Source of the DNA: Phytopseudomonas flavescens
GTDB lineage: Bacteria > Pseudomonadota > Gammaproteobacteria > Pseudomonadales > Pseudomonadaceae
Reading direction: 5' to 3'
Length of the DNA stretch: 64,000 nt
Assembly (NCBI RefSeq): GCF_900100535.1
Contig: NZ_FNDG01000012.1
Span: forward strand, 109,498-173,497
Made by a program: the position numbers and the translations under genes. The notes beneath the pieces are model-generated. The model made no database searches, was not told the origin of the DNA, and saw nothing but the letters and a program-made list of their open reading frames with translations. Below, piece by piece: positions 17,254 to 26,963 of the stretch; positions within the stretch are counted from its first letter, which is position 1; each line of letters opens with the position of its first letter.

Positions 17254-18641
17254 TTTCCAAACGGATCAATCCTGCCGAGAACCGCAGGGGGCTGACGTTC
17301 TGGGGTCAATGGACCTGTGCCATTACTCTGGTCAGCATGCTGCTCTGCTACCTGGTCATCCAGCGTTATGGCGACGTACCGACCGAGTATCGCCTGCTGA
17401 TCGTGCTGACGGTGCTGGGCTCGGTGCCGACCTACGGCTTGCTGCGCGTGTACCACAAGCGCTTCAATTACCTGACCGGCCTGGCGCACTTGCTGGCTGG
17501 CTGGCTGACCCTGCTCGCCGGCCTGCTGTTCATCGCCTACTTCAGCCAGAGCCTGGATCGCTTCTCGTTCGAAATCATGCGTGAATGGGCGCTGCTGGGG
17601 TTCCTGGCCCAGGCGATCGCCTTCATTCCGTTGCGCTACTTCGCCCGCCTTCACTCGCAGAAGCTGCGTAACGAGCGTGCCTCGCTGATCATTGGCTCCG
17701 GGCAGAAAGCCCACGAGCTCGCGGAACGCCTGACGGCCTCCAACCGCGTGCCGCTGATCGGCTTGTTGGCCTCGAATCCCGACGAACATACCCAGGACGG
17801 CCGCTTCCCGATTCTCGGCCAGTTGCATCAACTGCGCGAAGTGACCGAGCAACACGGCGTACGCCGCGTCTACATCGCCCTGACCCTGGACGAGATCTCG
17901 CACATCGAGAAGCTCTACATCGACCTGCTCGACATGAGTGTGGACGTGGTCTGGGTGCCGGATTTCGGCAGCATGCCGCTGCTCAACCAGTCGATCTCGC
18001 AGATCGAACAGTTGCCGGCCATCTACCTCAACGAAAGCCCGATCAGTTCGCACCCAGCTGCCGTGTTCAGCAAGGAGCTGATGGACCGCAGCCTCGCCTT
18101 CCTCGCCCTGATGGCCCTCAGCCCGATCTTCATCGCCGCTGCCATCGCCGTGAAGCTGTCGTCGCCTGGCCCGGTGTTCTTCCTGCAGCCGCGCCACGGC
18201 TGGAACGGTGGCGTGATTCTGGTGTGGAAATTCCGCTCCATGCGCATGCATGACGACAAGAAGGTCAAGCAGGCGACCCGCGAAGATCCTCGTATCACCC
18301 CGGTCGGCCGCTTCCTGCGGCGCACCTCGATCGACGAATTGCCGCAGTTGCTCAACGTGCTGCGCGGCGAGATGTCCCTGGTGGGTCCGCGTCCCCACGC
18401 CGTGGCCCACAACAACTACTACAGCGACAAGATTCTCGCCTACATGGCCCGCCATCGCCTCAAGCCGGGCATCACCGGCCTGGCTCAGGTGACCGGCCAT
18501 CGCGGTGAAACCGAAACCCTGGAAAAAATGCAGCAACGCGTGGAACAGGATCTGGCGTACATCAACAACTGGTCGTTGTGGCTGGACATCAAGATCCTCG
18601 TGAAGACGCCTTTCACCCTGTTCTCGCGCGACATTTATTGA
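17250..18641 (+). CDS. wcaJ: Undecaprenyl-phosphate glucose phosphotransferase (WcaJ-like)
   Basis: This 463-residue membrane enzyme puts the first hexose-1-phosphate, probably glucose, on undecaprenyl phosphate to begin each repeat unit. The N-terminal half has four hydrophobic segments and a CoA-binding-like Rossmann region (ASLIIGSGQKAHELAERL). The C-terminal catalytic domain has the fifth hydrophobic segment, the KLSSPGPVFFLQPRHGWNG block, the RRTSIDELPQLLNVLRGEMS motif and GPRPHAVAHN. These match the long WcaJ/PssA class. The start at 17250 (MISKRINP) follows GAGGA; the longer upstream frame has no support. Confidence 0.93.
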   Translation: MISKRINPAENRRGLTFWGQWTCAITLVSMLLCYLVIQRYGDVPTEYRLLIVLTVLGSVPTYGLLRVYHKRFNYLTGLAHLLAGWLTLLAGLLFIAYFSQSLDRFSFEIMREWALLGFLAQAIAFIPLRYFARLHSQKLRNERASLIIGSGQKAHELAERLTASNRVPLIGLLASNPDEHTQDGRFPILGQLHQLREVTEQHGVRRVYIALTLDEISHIEKLYIDLLDMSVDVVWVPDFGSMPLLNQSISQIEQLPAIYLNESPISSHPAAVFSKELMDRSLAFLALMALSPIFIAAAIAVKLSSPGPVFFLQPRHGWNGGVILVWKFRSMRMHDDKKVKQATREDPRITPVGRFLRRTSIDELPQLLNVLRGEMSLVGPRPHAVAHNNYYSDKILAYMARHRLKPGITGLAQVTGHRGETETLEKMQQRVEQDLAYINNWSLWLDIKILVKTPFTLFSRDIY

Positions 18642-18696
18642 ACGATGCCCCATGGCGTCACGTAACGATTAACGCTCACTCAAGGAATTCTTATCC

Positions 18697-20043
18697 ATGA
18701 ATATCACTGTCGTTGGAACCGGCTACGTCGGCCTCGTCACCGGCGCATGCATCGCCGAGATGGGCAACACGGTTGTCTGCGTGGATGTCGATCCGAAGAA
18801 GATCGAAAACCTCAAACGCGGCGTCCTGCCGATCTACGAGCCAGGCCTGGAAACCGTCGTGGAGGAGAACTTCAAGGCGGGTCGCCTGCTGTTCACCACG
18901 TCGCTGCCCGAAGCCATGGAGCAGTCGAACATATTGTTCATCGCTGTGGGCACCCCACCGGGTGAGGACGGCTCCGCCGACCTGCGCTACGTACTGGAAG
19001 TGGCCCGTCAGATCGGCAGCCAGATGACCCGCCACACCACGGTCATCAACAAGTCCACGGTCCCCGTGGGAACCGCCGACCTGGTGCGCGCCGAAATCCT
19101 CGGACAGCTGGAACTACGCGGCAAGGACATCAGTTTCGACGTGGTCTCCAACCCCGAATTCCTCAAGGAAGGAGCGGCGGTGGATGACTTCATGCACCCG
19201 GACCGGATCATCATCGGTACCGACAGCGAGCGCGCCCGCCAGGCCATGAGCGAGCTGTATGCCCCCTTCATCCGCAATAACCCGCGCATCAAGTTCATGG
19301 GCGTGCGTGATGCGGAAATGACCAAGTACGCAGCCAATGCCATGCTGGCGACCAAGATTTCGTTCATGAACGAAATCGCCAGCCTCTGCGACCGCCTGGA
19401 CGTGGACATCGAGAACGTGCGCCTGGGCATCGGTTCGGACCAGCGTATCGGCTATCACTTCATCTACGCCGGCTGCGGCTATGGTGGCTCGTGCTTCCCG
19501 AAAGACGTCAAGGCGCTGATCAGCATCGCCCACCAGAACGACTTCGAACCCAAGGTGCTGCAAGCCGTCGAAGCGCGCAACGAACAACAGAAGCAATCGC
19601 TGTTCAACAAGCTCGCCGCACATTTCGAGGGTGACCTCAAGGGCCGCACCTTCGCCGTCTGGGGCCTGGCGTTCAAGCCGGGTACCGACGACATGCGCGA
19701 AGCGCCCAGCGTGGTACTGATCAACAGCCTGATCAACGCCGGCGCCAAGGTCAAAGCCTTCGACCCGATCGCCCGGGAAACCGCCGTACGCGAGTTCCCC
19801 GAGCATTGGTTCAGCGAAGGCCGCCTGCAGATCGTCGACGGTCAGTACGAGGCCGCCATAGATGCCGACGCGCTGGTACTGGTCACCGAATGGAAGCCGT
19901 TCCGCCGCCCGGACTTCAAAGCATTGAAAAAACTGCTCAAGCAGCCTGTGATCATCGACGGCCGTAACCAGTACGACCTCGGCCAGGTGAACCGTGAAGG
20001 CTTCGATTACTACGGCATCGGCCGTAAACAAGTGAACGGCTGA
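18697..20043 (+). CDS. ugd: UDP-glucose 6-dehydrogenase
   Basis: This 448-residue NAD-dependent enzyme oxidises UDP-glucose to UDP-glucuronate, supplying the acidic sugar of the polymer. Landmarks are the N-terminal Rossmann motif VVGTGYVGLVTGACIAEMG, the NPEFLKEG substrate loop, the catalytic cysteine in GYGGSCFPKDVKAL, and the second nucleotide-binding region FKPGTDDMREAPS. Length is normal. It lies 55 bases after wcaJ. A GDP-mannose dehydrogenase (AlgD) is the main alternative; the overall UgdA-like pattern favours UDP-glucose. Confidence 0.94.
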   Translation: MNITVVGTGYVGLVTGACIAEMGNTVVCVDVDPKKIENLKRGVLPIYEPGLETVVEENFKAGRLLFTTSLPEAMEQSNILFIAVGTPPGEDGSADLRYVLEVARQIGSQMTRHTTVINKSTVPVGTADLVRAEILGQLELRGKDISFDVVSNPEFLKEGAAVDDFMHPDRIIIGTDSERARQAMSELYAPFIRNNPRIKFMGVRDAEMTKYAANAMLATKISFMNEIASLCDRLDVDIENVRLGIGSDQRIGYHFIYAGCGYGGSCFPKDVKALISIAHQNDFEPKVLQAVEARNEQQKQSLFNKLAAHFEGDLKGRTFAVWGLAFKPGTDDMREAPSVVLINSLINAGAKVKAFDPIARETAVREFPEHWFSEGRLQIVDGQYEAAIDADALVLVTEWKPFRRPDFKALKKLLKQPVIIDGRNQYDLGQVNREGFDYYGIGRKQVNG

Positions 20044-20290
20044 GCCGCCGCTGACATGGACGTCATCACTCTCCCTTGGCCCACCCTGCCCCGCACGTCC
20101 ACCAGGCGTGCCGGAAGCAATACGGCGCAGAACCTTCTGCGCCTGGCCAGCACGCTGCACACCTCGCCTGCCACCATCACACGCCTAGCACCCGCTCAGG
20201 CGTGCGAAGCGGTGCCTGGGCCAGCGCTCGGCGTGAGGTGCCTGCCGTGATCGGCTCAACCCTTTTTCTACAGAGACCGGCTTCGATCCT

Positions 20291-21448
20291 ATGACCGAAC
20301 AATTGCCCACTATCGTCGTCATCGGCTACAACCGCCCCAAGAGCCTCAGCCGCCTGCTGGGCTCCTTGATCCAGGCGCAGTACCCCGAAGGCAACGTGCG
20401 CCTGGTGATCAGCCTCGACAACTCCGGCAACCCGGAGCCACGCAAGGTTGCCGAAGCGTTCGACTGGCCCCACGGGGAAAAGCGCATCATCGCCCATCCG
20501 CAGCGCCTTGGCCTGCGTCAGCACGTGCTGAGCTGTGGCGACCTGACCGAGCAGTACGGCGACGTGATCATCCTCGAGGACGATCTGTTCGTTTCACCGT
20601 TCTTCTACGACTACACCCACAAAGCCCTGCAGGCCTATGCCGATGACGTCGGCGTGGCCGGCATCAGCCTGTACAGCGTGCAGTTCAGCCAGACCGTCGA
20701 CCTGCCCTTCATGCCGGTCGACGATGGCGACTCCCATGTGCACTTCATTCAGATGGCCGCGTCCTGGGGCCAGGCATGGTCGCGCCGGCACTGGCAGGGC
20801 TTCCGCCAGTGGCTGGAAAGCAACGGCACCGACATCAGCCATATCGACGGCATCCCCGCGGACATCCGCGGCTGGCCGGAGTCCTCGTGGCTCAAGCTGT
20901 ACACCGCCTACATCATTTCCCGGGACCTGTACTTCGTGTACCCGTTCCGCTCGCTGACCACCAACTTCGGCGATCCGGGGCAGCACTTCAACATCGCCTC
21001 GTCGCGCTTCCAGGTGCCGATCCAGCAGAAAGCGGTCGACTACACGTTCGCCCGCCGCGAGGACAGCCTGTCGGTCTACGACGCCTATTGCGAGCTGCTG
21101 GCGTCGTGCATCAAGCGCCGCAACCCGGTACTCGCCGACTACGACTTCACGGTCAACCTGTACGGCAGCAAAACCTGCAAAGGGCTGCAATTGACCCGTA
21201 CACATGCCCGTGGGCTGCACAATTTCGCCCTTTCCATGAAGCCCATGGAACTGAGCATCCTGCACAACATCGAAGGTGAGGGCCTAGCCCTGATCGACTC
21301 CGCCGACCTTACCAGCGACAGCAAAGTGCGGCAGAAGGCGGAGTACGACATCTACCGTTTCTTTTACAAGTTTCCGTCGGTACGGATCATTTTTCTCGGC
21401 GTCATGGAACGCCTGCAATTGCTGCTCAAGCGCGTGCGCCCCAACTGA
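20291..21448 (+). CDS. Glycosyltransferase, GT-A fold
   Basis: This 385-residue cytoplasmic glycosyltransferase has an N-terminal nucleotide-binding fold (LPTIVVIGYNRPKSLSRLLGSL) and a metal-binding EDD motif (VIILEDDLFVSPFFYDY, about residue 98) that plays the DXD role. A central acceptor-side region contains WGQAWSRRHWQGF and YFVYPFRSLTTNFGDPG. It has no membrane segment; the C-terminus is basic and may associate with the membrane. It probably adds one residue to the lipid-linked repeat. The sugar cannot be told from the sequence. It is preceded by a 247-base gap in which nothing else was seen. Confidence 0.85.
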   Translation: MTEQLPTIVVIGYNRPKSLSRLLGSLIQAQYPEGNVRLVISLDNSGNPEPRKVAEAFDWPHGEKRIIAHPQRLGLRQHVLSCGDLTEQYGDVIILEDDLFVSPFFYDYTHKALQAYADDVGVAGISLYSVQFSQTVDLPFMPVDDGDSHVHFIQMAASWGQAWSRRHWQGFRQWLESNGTDISHIDGIPADIRGWPESSWLKLYTAYIISRDLYFVYPFRSLTTNFGDPGQHFNIASSRFQVPIQQKAVDYTFARREDSLSVYDAYCELLASCIKRRNPVLADYDFTVNLYGSKTCKGLQLTRTHARGLHNFALSMKPMELSILHNIEGEGLALIDSADLTSDSKVRQKAEYDIYRFFYKFPSVRIIFLGVMERLQLLLKRVRPN

Positions 21449-21502
21449 CCGCGCGCAGCGATTAGACAACCCCACTATCAATTGAACATCGCAGGTATCG
21501 CA

Positions 21503-22627
21503 ATGGAACAGAAAAAAGCGCTCATCACCGGTATCACGGGTCAAGACGGCTCCTACCTGGCCGAGTTTCTGCTCGAGAAGGGTTACCAGGTGCATGGCAT
21601 CAAGCGTCGTGCCTCGTCGTTCAACACCCAGCGCGTGGACCACATCTATCAGGATCCGCACGTCGACAACCAGAACTTCATCCTGCACTACGGCGATCTC
21701 AACGACTCGTCCAACCTGACCCGCATCATTCAGGAAGTGCAGCCTGACGAGGTCTACAACCTCGGCGCGCAATCCCACGTTGCGGTGAGCTTCGAAGCAC
21801 CGGAATACACCGCAGACGTCGACGCCATGGGCACCCTGCGCATCCTCGAAGCCATCCGCCTGCTGGGCCTGGAAAAGAAGACCCGCTTCTATCAGGCCTC
21901 GACCTCCGAGCTCTACGGCCTGGTGCAGGAAACCCCGCAGAAGGAAACCACCCCCTTCTACCCGCGCTCGCCCTACGCGGTCGCCAAGCTGTACGCCTAC
22001 TGGATCACCGTCAACTACCGCGAAGCCTATGGCATGTACGCGTGCAACGGCATCCTCTTCAACCACGAGTCGCCACGTCGCGGCGAGACCTTCGTGACCC
22101 GCAAGATCACCCGTGGCATGGCCAACATCGCCCAGGGTCACGAGCCTTGCCTGTACATGGGCAACATCGACTCGCTGCGTGACTGGGGCCATGCCAAGGA
22201 CTACGTGCGCATGCAGTGGATGATGCTGCAACAGGATCAACCAGACGACTTCGTGATCGCCACCGGCGTGCAGTACTCGGTACGTGAATTCATCACCTGG
22301 TCTGCCGCCGAGCTGGGCGTACACCTGCGTTTCGAAGGCACTGGCGTGGACGAGCAAGGCATCGTCGAACGCATCGAAGGCAACAACGCGCCGGCCCTGA
22401 AGGTCGGCGATGTGGTGGTACGCATCGACCCGCGCTACTTCCGCCCTGCCGAAGTGGAAACCCTGCTGGGCGACCCCACCAAGGCCAAGACCAAGCTGGG
22501 CTGGACACCGGAAATCACCGTTCAGGAAATGTGCGCCGAGATGGTTCGTGAAGACCTCAAGGTCGCCAAGCGCCACGCGCTGCTGCGTGAGCACGGCCAC
22601 GATCTGCCGGTATCCGTGGAGAACTGA
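21503..22627 (+). CDS. gmd: GDP-mannose 4,6-dehydratase
   Basis: This enzyme converts GDP-mannose to GDP-4-keto-6-deoxymannose, the first committed step to GDP-L-fucose. Short-chain dehydrogenase motifs are [20 protein letters not shown], the catalytic Ser-Thr in QASTSELYG, and YXXXK in [11 protein letters not shown]. The [20 protein letters not shown] region is near identical to the enteric Gmd pattern. The start was placed at 21503 ([10 protein letters not shown]) by similarity to that family; an ATG seven codons upstream is possible. It is 374 residues and overlaps no gene; fcl begins two bases after its stop. Confidence 0.96.
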   Translation: MEQKKALITGITGQDGSYLAEFLLEKGYQVHGIKRRASSFNTQRVDHIYQDPHVDNQNFILHYGDLNDSSNLTRIIQEVQPDEVYNLGAQSHVAVSFEAPEYTADVDAMGTLRILEAIRLLGLEKKTRFYQASTSELYGLVQETPQKETTPFYPRSPYAVAKLYAYWITVNYREAYGMYACNGILFNHESPRRGETFVTRKITRGMANIAQGHEPCLYMGNIDSLRDWGHAKDYVRMQWMMLQQDQPDDFVIATGVQYSVREFITWSAAELGVHLRFEGTGVDEQGIVERIEGNNAPALKVGDVVVRIDPRYFRPAEVETLLGDPTKAKTKLGWTPEITVQEMCAEMVREDLKVAKRHALLREHGHDLPVSVEN

Positions 22628-22629
22628 GG

Positions 22630-23607
22630 ATGACTGCGACTTCTCTCGATCAGCGCATTTTCGTCGCCGGCCATCGCGGGATGGTCGGTTCGGCGATCGT
22701 GCGTCACCTGCAGAGCCTGGGGCACCAGAACATCATCACGGCGCCCCGTGAAAGCGTGGACCTGGTCGACGCCGCCAGCGTGCAGCGCTTCTTCGCCGAT
22801 CAGCGCATCGACCAGGTTTACCTGGCCGCTGCCAAGGTCGGCGGCATCCACGCCAACAACCAGTATCCGGCCGACTTCATCTATCAGAACCTGATGATCG
22901 AAGCCAACGTCATCAACGCCGCGCACAATGCCGGCGTGAACCGCCTGCTGTCGCTCGGCAGCTCGTGCATCTACCCCAAGCATGCCGAGCAGCCGATGCG
23001 TGAAGAGGCGCTGCTGACCGGCGTACTGGAGCCGACCAACGAGCCCTACGCGATCGCCAAGATCGCCGGGATCAAGTTGTGCGAAAGCTACAACCGCCAG
23101 CACGGCCGTGACTACCGCAGCGTGATGCCGACCAACCTGTACGGCCCCCACGACAACTACCACCCGGAAAACAGCCACGTCATCCCCGCCCTGCTGCGCC
23201 GCTTCCACGAAGCGACCCTGCGTGGCGACGACGAGGTGGTGATCTGGGGCAGCGGCACGCCGATGCGCGAGTTCCTGCATGTCGACGACATGGCGGCCGC
23301 CAGCGTGCACGTGATGAATCTGGATGACGTCACCTACCAGGCGCACACCCAGCCGATGCTCTCGCACATCAACGTCGGCACCGGGCAGGACTGCACCATC
23401 CGCGAGCTGGCGGAAACCATCGCACGGGTCACCGAGTTCCGGGGTCGCCTGACGTTCGACAGCAGCAAGCCCGACGGTACGCCACGCAAGCTGATGGACG
23501 TATCGCGCCTGGCCAAGCTTGGCTGGACGGCGAGCATAGACCTGGAAACCGGCCTGCGTGACGCCTACCGCTGGTTCGTCGAACACATCGACGATGTGCG
23601 CAGCTGA
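22630..23607 (+). CDS. fcl: GDP-L-fucose synthase
   Basis: This 325-residue bifunctional epimerase/reductase turns GDP-4-keto-6-deoxymannose into GDP-L-fucose with NADPH. It carries the Rossmann motif [17 protein letters not shown], the signature [20 protein letters not shown], the catalytic [15 protein letters not shown] and the [16 protein letters not shown]yr-Lys pair. Gene order gmd-fcl-gmm is the same as in enteric colanic acid operons (gmd-wcaG-wcaH). Its stop shares a base with the gmm start. Confidence 0.96.
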   Translation: MTATSLDQRIFVAGHRGMVGSAIVRHLQSLGHQNIITAPRESVDLVDAASVQRFFADQRIDQVYLAAAKVGGIHANNQYPADFIYQNLMIEANVINAAHNAGVNRLLSLGSSCIYPKHAEQPMREEALLTGVLEPTNEPYAIAKIAGIKLCESYNRQHGRDYRSVMPTNLYGPHDNYHPENSHVIPALLRRFHEATLRGDDEVVIWGSGTPMREFLHVDDMAAASVHVMNLDDVTYQAHTQPMLSHINVGTGQDCTIRELAETIARVTEFRGRLTFDSSKPDGTPRKLMDVSRLAKLGWTASIDLETGLRDAYRWFVEHIDDVRS

Positions 23608-24068
23608 TGTTTCTGCCGACCGATACCTTCAAGACCGTGGTCGCCAGCACGCCGCTGGTGTCCATCGATCTGCTGGTTCGCAACGCAGAGGGCGAGCTGC
23701 TGCTGGGCGAGCGTCTCAACCGCCCCGCCCAGGGCAGCTGGTTCGCTCCAGGTGGGCGCATTCTCAAGAATGAAACCCTGGATGCCGCTTTCGAACGCCT
23801 GACCGGGGAAGAGCTGGGGCAGGCATTCCGGCGCGATCAGGGCAGGCTGCTCGGCGTCTACGAGCACTTTTATGACGACAGCGTGTTTGGCGAAGCACCG
23901 GACACCCACTATGTGGTGATCGCCTACGCCCTGCAGCTGGGCGCTCAGCAGAGCCTGCAACCGCCCAGCGTGCAGCACGGTCGCTACCGTTGGTGGCCTA
24001 TCGAGCAGATACACGACGAACCTCGCATACACCGCAATACGCGGGACTACCTGCAAGCGCTGTACTAG
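23607..24068 (+). CDS. gmm: GDP-mannose mannosyl hydrolase (Nudix)
   Basis: This 153-residue Nudix-fold enzyme hydrolyses GDP-mannose (and possibly GDP-glucose) to GDP plus the sugar, so it can tune the GDP-mannose pool. It has the family-specific variant of the Nudix box, GGRILKNETLDAAFERLTGEELG, in which the usual REUXEE glutamates are altered, as in enteric Gmm/WcaH. GERLNRPAQGSWFAPGGR just before it is also diagnostic. The start overlaps the fcl stop (TGATG). Its place after fcl again mirrors colanic acid loci. Confidence 0.92.
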   Translation: MFLPTDTFKTVVASTPLVSIDLLVRNAEGELLLGERLNRPAQGSWFAPGGRILKNETLDAAFERLTGEELGQAFRRDQGRLLGVYEHFYDDSVFGEAPDTHYVVIAYALQLGAQQSLQPPSVQHGRYRWWPIEQIHDEPRIHRNTRDYLQALY

Positions 24069-24137
24069 ACCTCTCGCAAGCCACTCAACGCGGCGTCGGC
24101 TTGCGAGCCACGACAATTTCGATATGGGAACGCGAGC

Positions 24138-25421
24138 TTGTTCAAGCAATTCCTGGCATACCGCAACCTGCTGCTGATCCTGTTTGTCCTGAACTCGGCC
24201 TGTTTCTTTCTGACCGACGACAAGAAGGCCGGCATCCCCTACCTGCGCGAGCTTTATCTGCTCGGCGTAGTAGGTAGCGCTGCGGCCCTGTTCCTGGTGT
24301 GGAAGCGCGTATACCAGTCCAAGACCAGCCTGTGGATCATCTTCATGGGCCTGGTGCTGCCGGTCGTTTCGGCGATCATGGCGGAGCTCAACTTCGATCA
24401 GCCGTTCATCTACGGCCTGCTCGAAGAGCGCCGCAGCTTCGCCTACCTGGTGTTCTTCCCGGCGCTGTTCCTGCTGATCAAGACCGCCCCCACCCAGAAG
24501 CACCTGGAGTCCTTCTTTCTCTACTCGGGGCTGGCCTGTGCCTTCGTCGGCTACTGCTACTACTTCGGTATCATCCCGGAAAACACCGGCGTGTCGTTCA
24601 CCATGGATGCCAAGGAGGCCGGCGAAGTACTGCTGCGCCCGAACCGTTTCCGGATCGGCTCGAGCTACGTGACCATCTGCGCCTTCATGCTCATGTACAG
24701 CATGAAAGCGCGCATCTCGCTGTTCAAGGTGGTCACCCTGCTGTTCTTCGCCTCGTACCTGTGGCTGGTCCTGCAGACCCGTCAGACCATGATCATCTGG
24801 TGCCTGGCCGGCCTGTGGATCTTCCGTGACCGCATCGACTCGCTGATCAAGCTCGGCCTGCTCGCGGCCACCATCCTGGTCGCGTCGTACTTCATCTTCC
24901 CGGAGTTCTACTACGAGCAGTTCGCCAAGTTCGAAGCCCTGCTCGACGAGGCCACCACCGGGCCCGGGGTACGGGATACCACCACGTCGATCATCATCGG
25001 CGCCGTGGCCGACAACTGGTACATCGGCATGGGGTCGCTGTCACTGCAGTGGAAAGGCGGCTTCGGAGCGCTCTACAACCCGCACTTCTACCTGTCGGAC
25101 GTGGGCATCTTCGGCGTGTACTACCGCTACGGGTTCCTTACGCCGCTGATCGCCTTGATCTTCTACGCCGGTTACCTGCGCATCATGAAACGCTGCCCGC
25201 AAAAGGGCCCGCTGCTCAATGCCTTCCAGCTGGTGTTCTGGTTCCAGATGCTCAACATGTTCCTGTCCAACTCGCTGATGTACGGCGGTGACGTGCTGGG
25301 CATCGGCGCCGCCTGTTTCCTGTACTTCTCCCGCGCCTACGCAACGGAAAAATCCCCGACTCGAGAGCTCAGAGGCACACGCCATGACAAACTTCAGTAT
25401 CGTGACCATCAACTGGAATAA
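24138..25421 (+). CDS. Wzy-like polysaccharide polymerase candidate (polytopic membrane protein)
   Basis: This 427-residue integral membrane protein has about ten to eleven hydrophobic segments, with one larger hydrophilic loop (around YYEQFAKFEALLDEATTGPG) before the last segments, the usual O-antigen polymerase topology. It begins at a TTG with GGGA seven bases upstream; no in-frame ATG lies near. It is the only polymerase-like membrane protein of the locus, which is the main reason for the call, since Wzy proteins share little sequence. O-antigen ligase (WaaL) type is the alternative. It overlaps the next gene by 38 bases. Confidence 0.75.
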   Translation: MFKQFLAYRNLLLILFVLNSACFFLTDDKKAGIPYLRELYLLGVVGSAAALFLVWKRVYQSKTSLWIIFMGLVLPVVSAIMAELNFDQPFIYGLLEERRSFAYLVFFPALFLLIKTAPTQKHLESFFLYSGLACAFVGYCYYFGIIPENTGVSFTMDAKEAGEVLLRPNRFRIGSSYVTICAFMLMYSMKARISLFKVVTLLFFASYLWLVLQTRQTMIIWCLAGLWIFRDRIDSLIKLGLLAATILVASYFIFPEFYYEQFAKFEALLDEATTGPGVRDTTTSIIIGAVADNWYIGMGSLSLQWKGGFGALYNPHFYLSDVGIFGVYYRYGFLTPLIALIFYAGYLRIMKRCPQKGPLLNAFQLVFWFQMLNMFLSNSLMYGGDVLGIGAACFLYFSRAYATEKSPTRELRGTRHDKLQYRDHQLE

Positions 25422-26148
25422 TCTGGAAGGCCTCAAACAGACCTACCAGAGTGTGGCTGCCCAGACCTATCGGAATTTCCGCTGGATCGTCGTCGACGGT
25501 GCCTCCAACGACGGTGGCGCCGAGTGGCTGGCGACCATCGACGAGCCCTACGCCGAGATCACCTCGGAGCGCGACAAGGGCCTCTACGACGCCATGAACA
25601 AGGGCCTGATCAAGGGCTCGGCCACCGAGGGTTACACGCTGTTCCTGAACAGCGGTGATTCCTTCTACGACGAGAACGTGTTGCAGAGGGTTGCCGACGC
25701 CATCGAACAGGCGCCCAGCAAGCCGCGTTACGTCTACGGCGACTACTACTTGCAGAACGCTGAAGGGCGCCTCACACCACAGAACGCCAAGAAGATCGAG
25801 CACCTGGTACTGGGCATGCCGTCCAGCCACCAGGCGATGTATTTCGAGAACGAAAGGCTGCGTAACGTGCGCTTCCGTGAGGATTTCAAGCTCTCGGCGG
25901 ACTATTGCATGATCGTCGAATTCCTGCAGGGCCAGGACCACAAGCGCGACGTGCTGAAAATCGCCTCGCCGCTGTGCATCTTCGACACCACCGGGGTTTC
26001 CACCAGCCGTCGCTTCGATGCCTTGAAAGAAGATATGCGCATCCGTCGGGAGGTCATGAAACTATCGCCGCTGCACAGTATCTCTTTGTATGTCCTGCAC
26101 TACGTTCACACTCACAGCAAGTTGTTGAAAGCGGCACTGGGCAAATGA
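25384..26148 (+). CDS. Family 2 glycosyltransferase (WcaE-like)
   Basis: This 254-residue GT2 enzyme begins MTNFSIVTINWNNLEGLKQT and has the nucleotide-binding WIVVDGASNDGGAEWL, YDAMNKGLIKG, the DXD-like LFLNSGDSFYDE (about residue 92) and the acceptor-side MPSSHQAMYFENERL. These segments follow the pattern of colanic acid WcaE (DGIYDAMNKG, LFLNSGD, LPASHQA), so it probably adds a residue to the same type of repeat unit; the sugar is unproven. The start at 25384 is 38 bases inside the polymerase gene, with AGAGG upstream. Confidence 0.9.
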   Translation: MTNFSIVTINWNNLEGLKQTYQSVAAQTYRNFRWIVVDGASNDGGAEWLATIDEPYAEITSERDKGLYDAMNKGLIKGSATEGYTLFLNSGDSFYDENVLQRVADAIEQAPSKPRYVYGDYYLQNAEGRLTPQNAKKIEHLVLGMPSSHQAMYFENERLRNVRFREDFKLSADYCMIVEFLQGQDHKRDVLKIASPLCIFDTTGVSTSRRFDALKEDMRIRREVMKLSPLHSISLYVLHYVHTHSKLLKAALGK

Positions 26149-26210
26149 ATCACGAGCAACGACAACCGCTGCCCATCCGCAATTCGCGCAAGTGGCGCAA
26201 AGAGGTGTTG

Positions 26211-26963
26211 ATGAAAGCCTTTGACATCGAGTTCTACGCTGGCTCCAAGGATCGCCTGGTCGAGGACTTGGTCGAGCACAGCACCGACAGGTACAGCTAC
26301 GTCGTGACACCCAACGTGAATCACATCGTGCAGCTGGAATCCGACCACGACCTCAAACGCTCTTACGCGGTGGCCCGCCACCGCATCTGCGACAGCCGTG
26401 TATTGCTGCCCCTGCTGCGCATGCTCAGAGTTCCTGTGGAAGATGCCATTCCCGGCAGCACGCTCACCGAAGAGCTGATCGACATTGCCGAGCAGCGCGC
26501 CTGGAACGTCACCGTGATCGGCTGCGAGGATGAAGACATCCAGCATCTGCGAGCACGCTACCCACACATCACCTTTCACCATCACAACCCACCGATGGGT
26601 TTCATCAACAGCGAAGAAGCGATCCAGGCCTGCCTGTCCTTCGTCATCGAACACCCATCCAATCTGGTGGTGCTCTCGGTGGGCTGCCCGCGCCAGGAAA
26701 TCCTCGCGCAGAAGATCTTCGAAACCGACCAGGCCGTCGGCATCGGTCTGTGCGTGGGTGCCTCGATCAACTTCCTGTCTGGCAGGATCAAGCGCGCCCC
26801 GCTGTGGATGCAGCGTTACTCTCTGGAATGGCTGCACCGCGCGTTCACCGAACCTCGTCGACTGGTAGGGCGCTACGCGCGCGACGCGTTCCGCATCCTG
26901 CCGATCCTGCTCAGGGAATTCAAACTTCGGCAATCACTCTTCATGGGAGGAGCTCCACGATGA
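26211..26963 (+). CDS. WecG/TagA/CpsF-family glycosyltransferase (first copy)
   Basis: This 250-residue GT26-type transferase has the family pattern: [16 protein letters not shown] near the N-terminus, the [15 protein letters not shown] aspartate, the [13 protein letters not shown] loop, [16 protein letters not shown] and [21 protein letters not shown] with a [16 protein letters not shown] end. Such enzymes add a ManNAcA-, GlcA- or glucose-type residue to lipid-linked acceptors. The start was set at 26211 with AGAGG upstream. An earlier ATG at 26145 overlaps the preceding stop (ATGA) and would add 22 residues. It overlaps manC by four bases. A second, diverged copy is at 28903. Confidence 0.9.
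   Translation: MKAFDIEFYAGSKDRLVEDLVEHSTDRYSYVVTPNVNHIVQLESDHDLKRSYAVARHRICDSRVLLPLLRMLRVPVEDAIPGSTLTEELIDIAEQRAWNVTVIGCEDEDIQHLRARYPHITFHHHNPPMGFINSEEAIQACLSFVIEHPSNLVVLSVGCPRQEILAQKIFETDQAVGIGLCVGASINFLSGRIKRAPLWMQRYSLEWLHRAFTEPRRLVGRYARDAFRILPILLREFKLRQSLFMGGAPR

Noticed and set aside
20044..20290. 64- and 72-codon frames between ugd and the glycosyltransferase gene
   Set aside because: They have no ribosome-binding sites or domain features; the gap is treated as non-coding.
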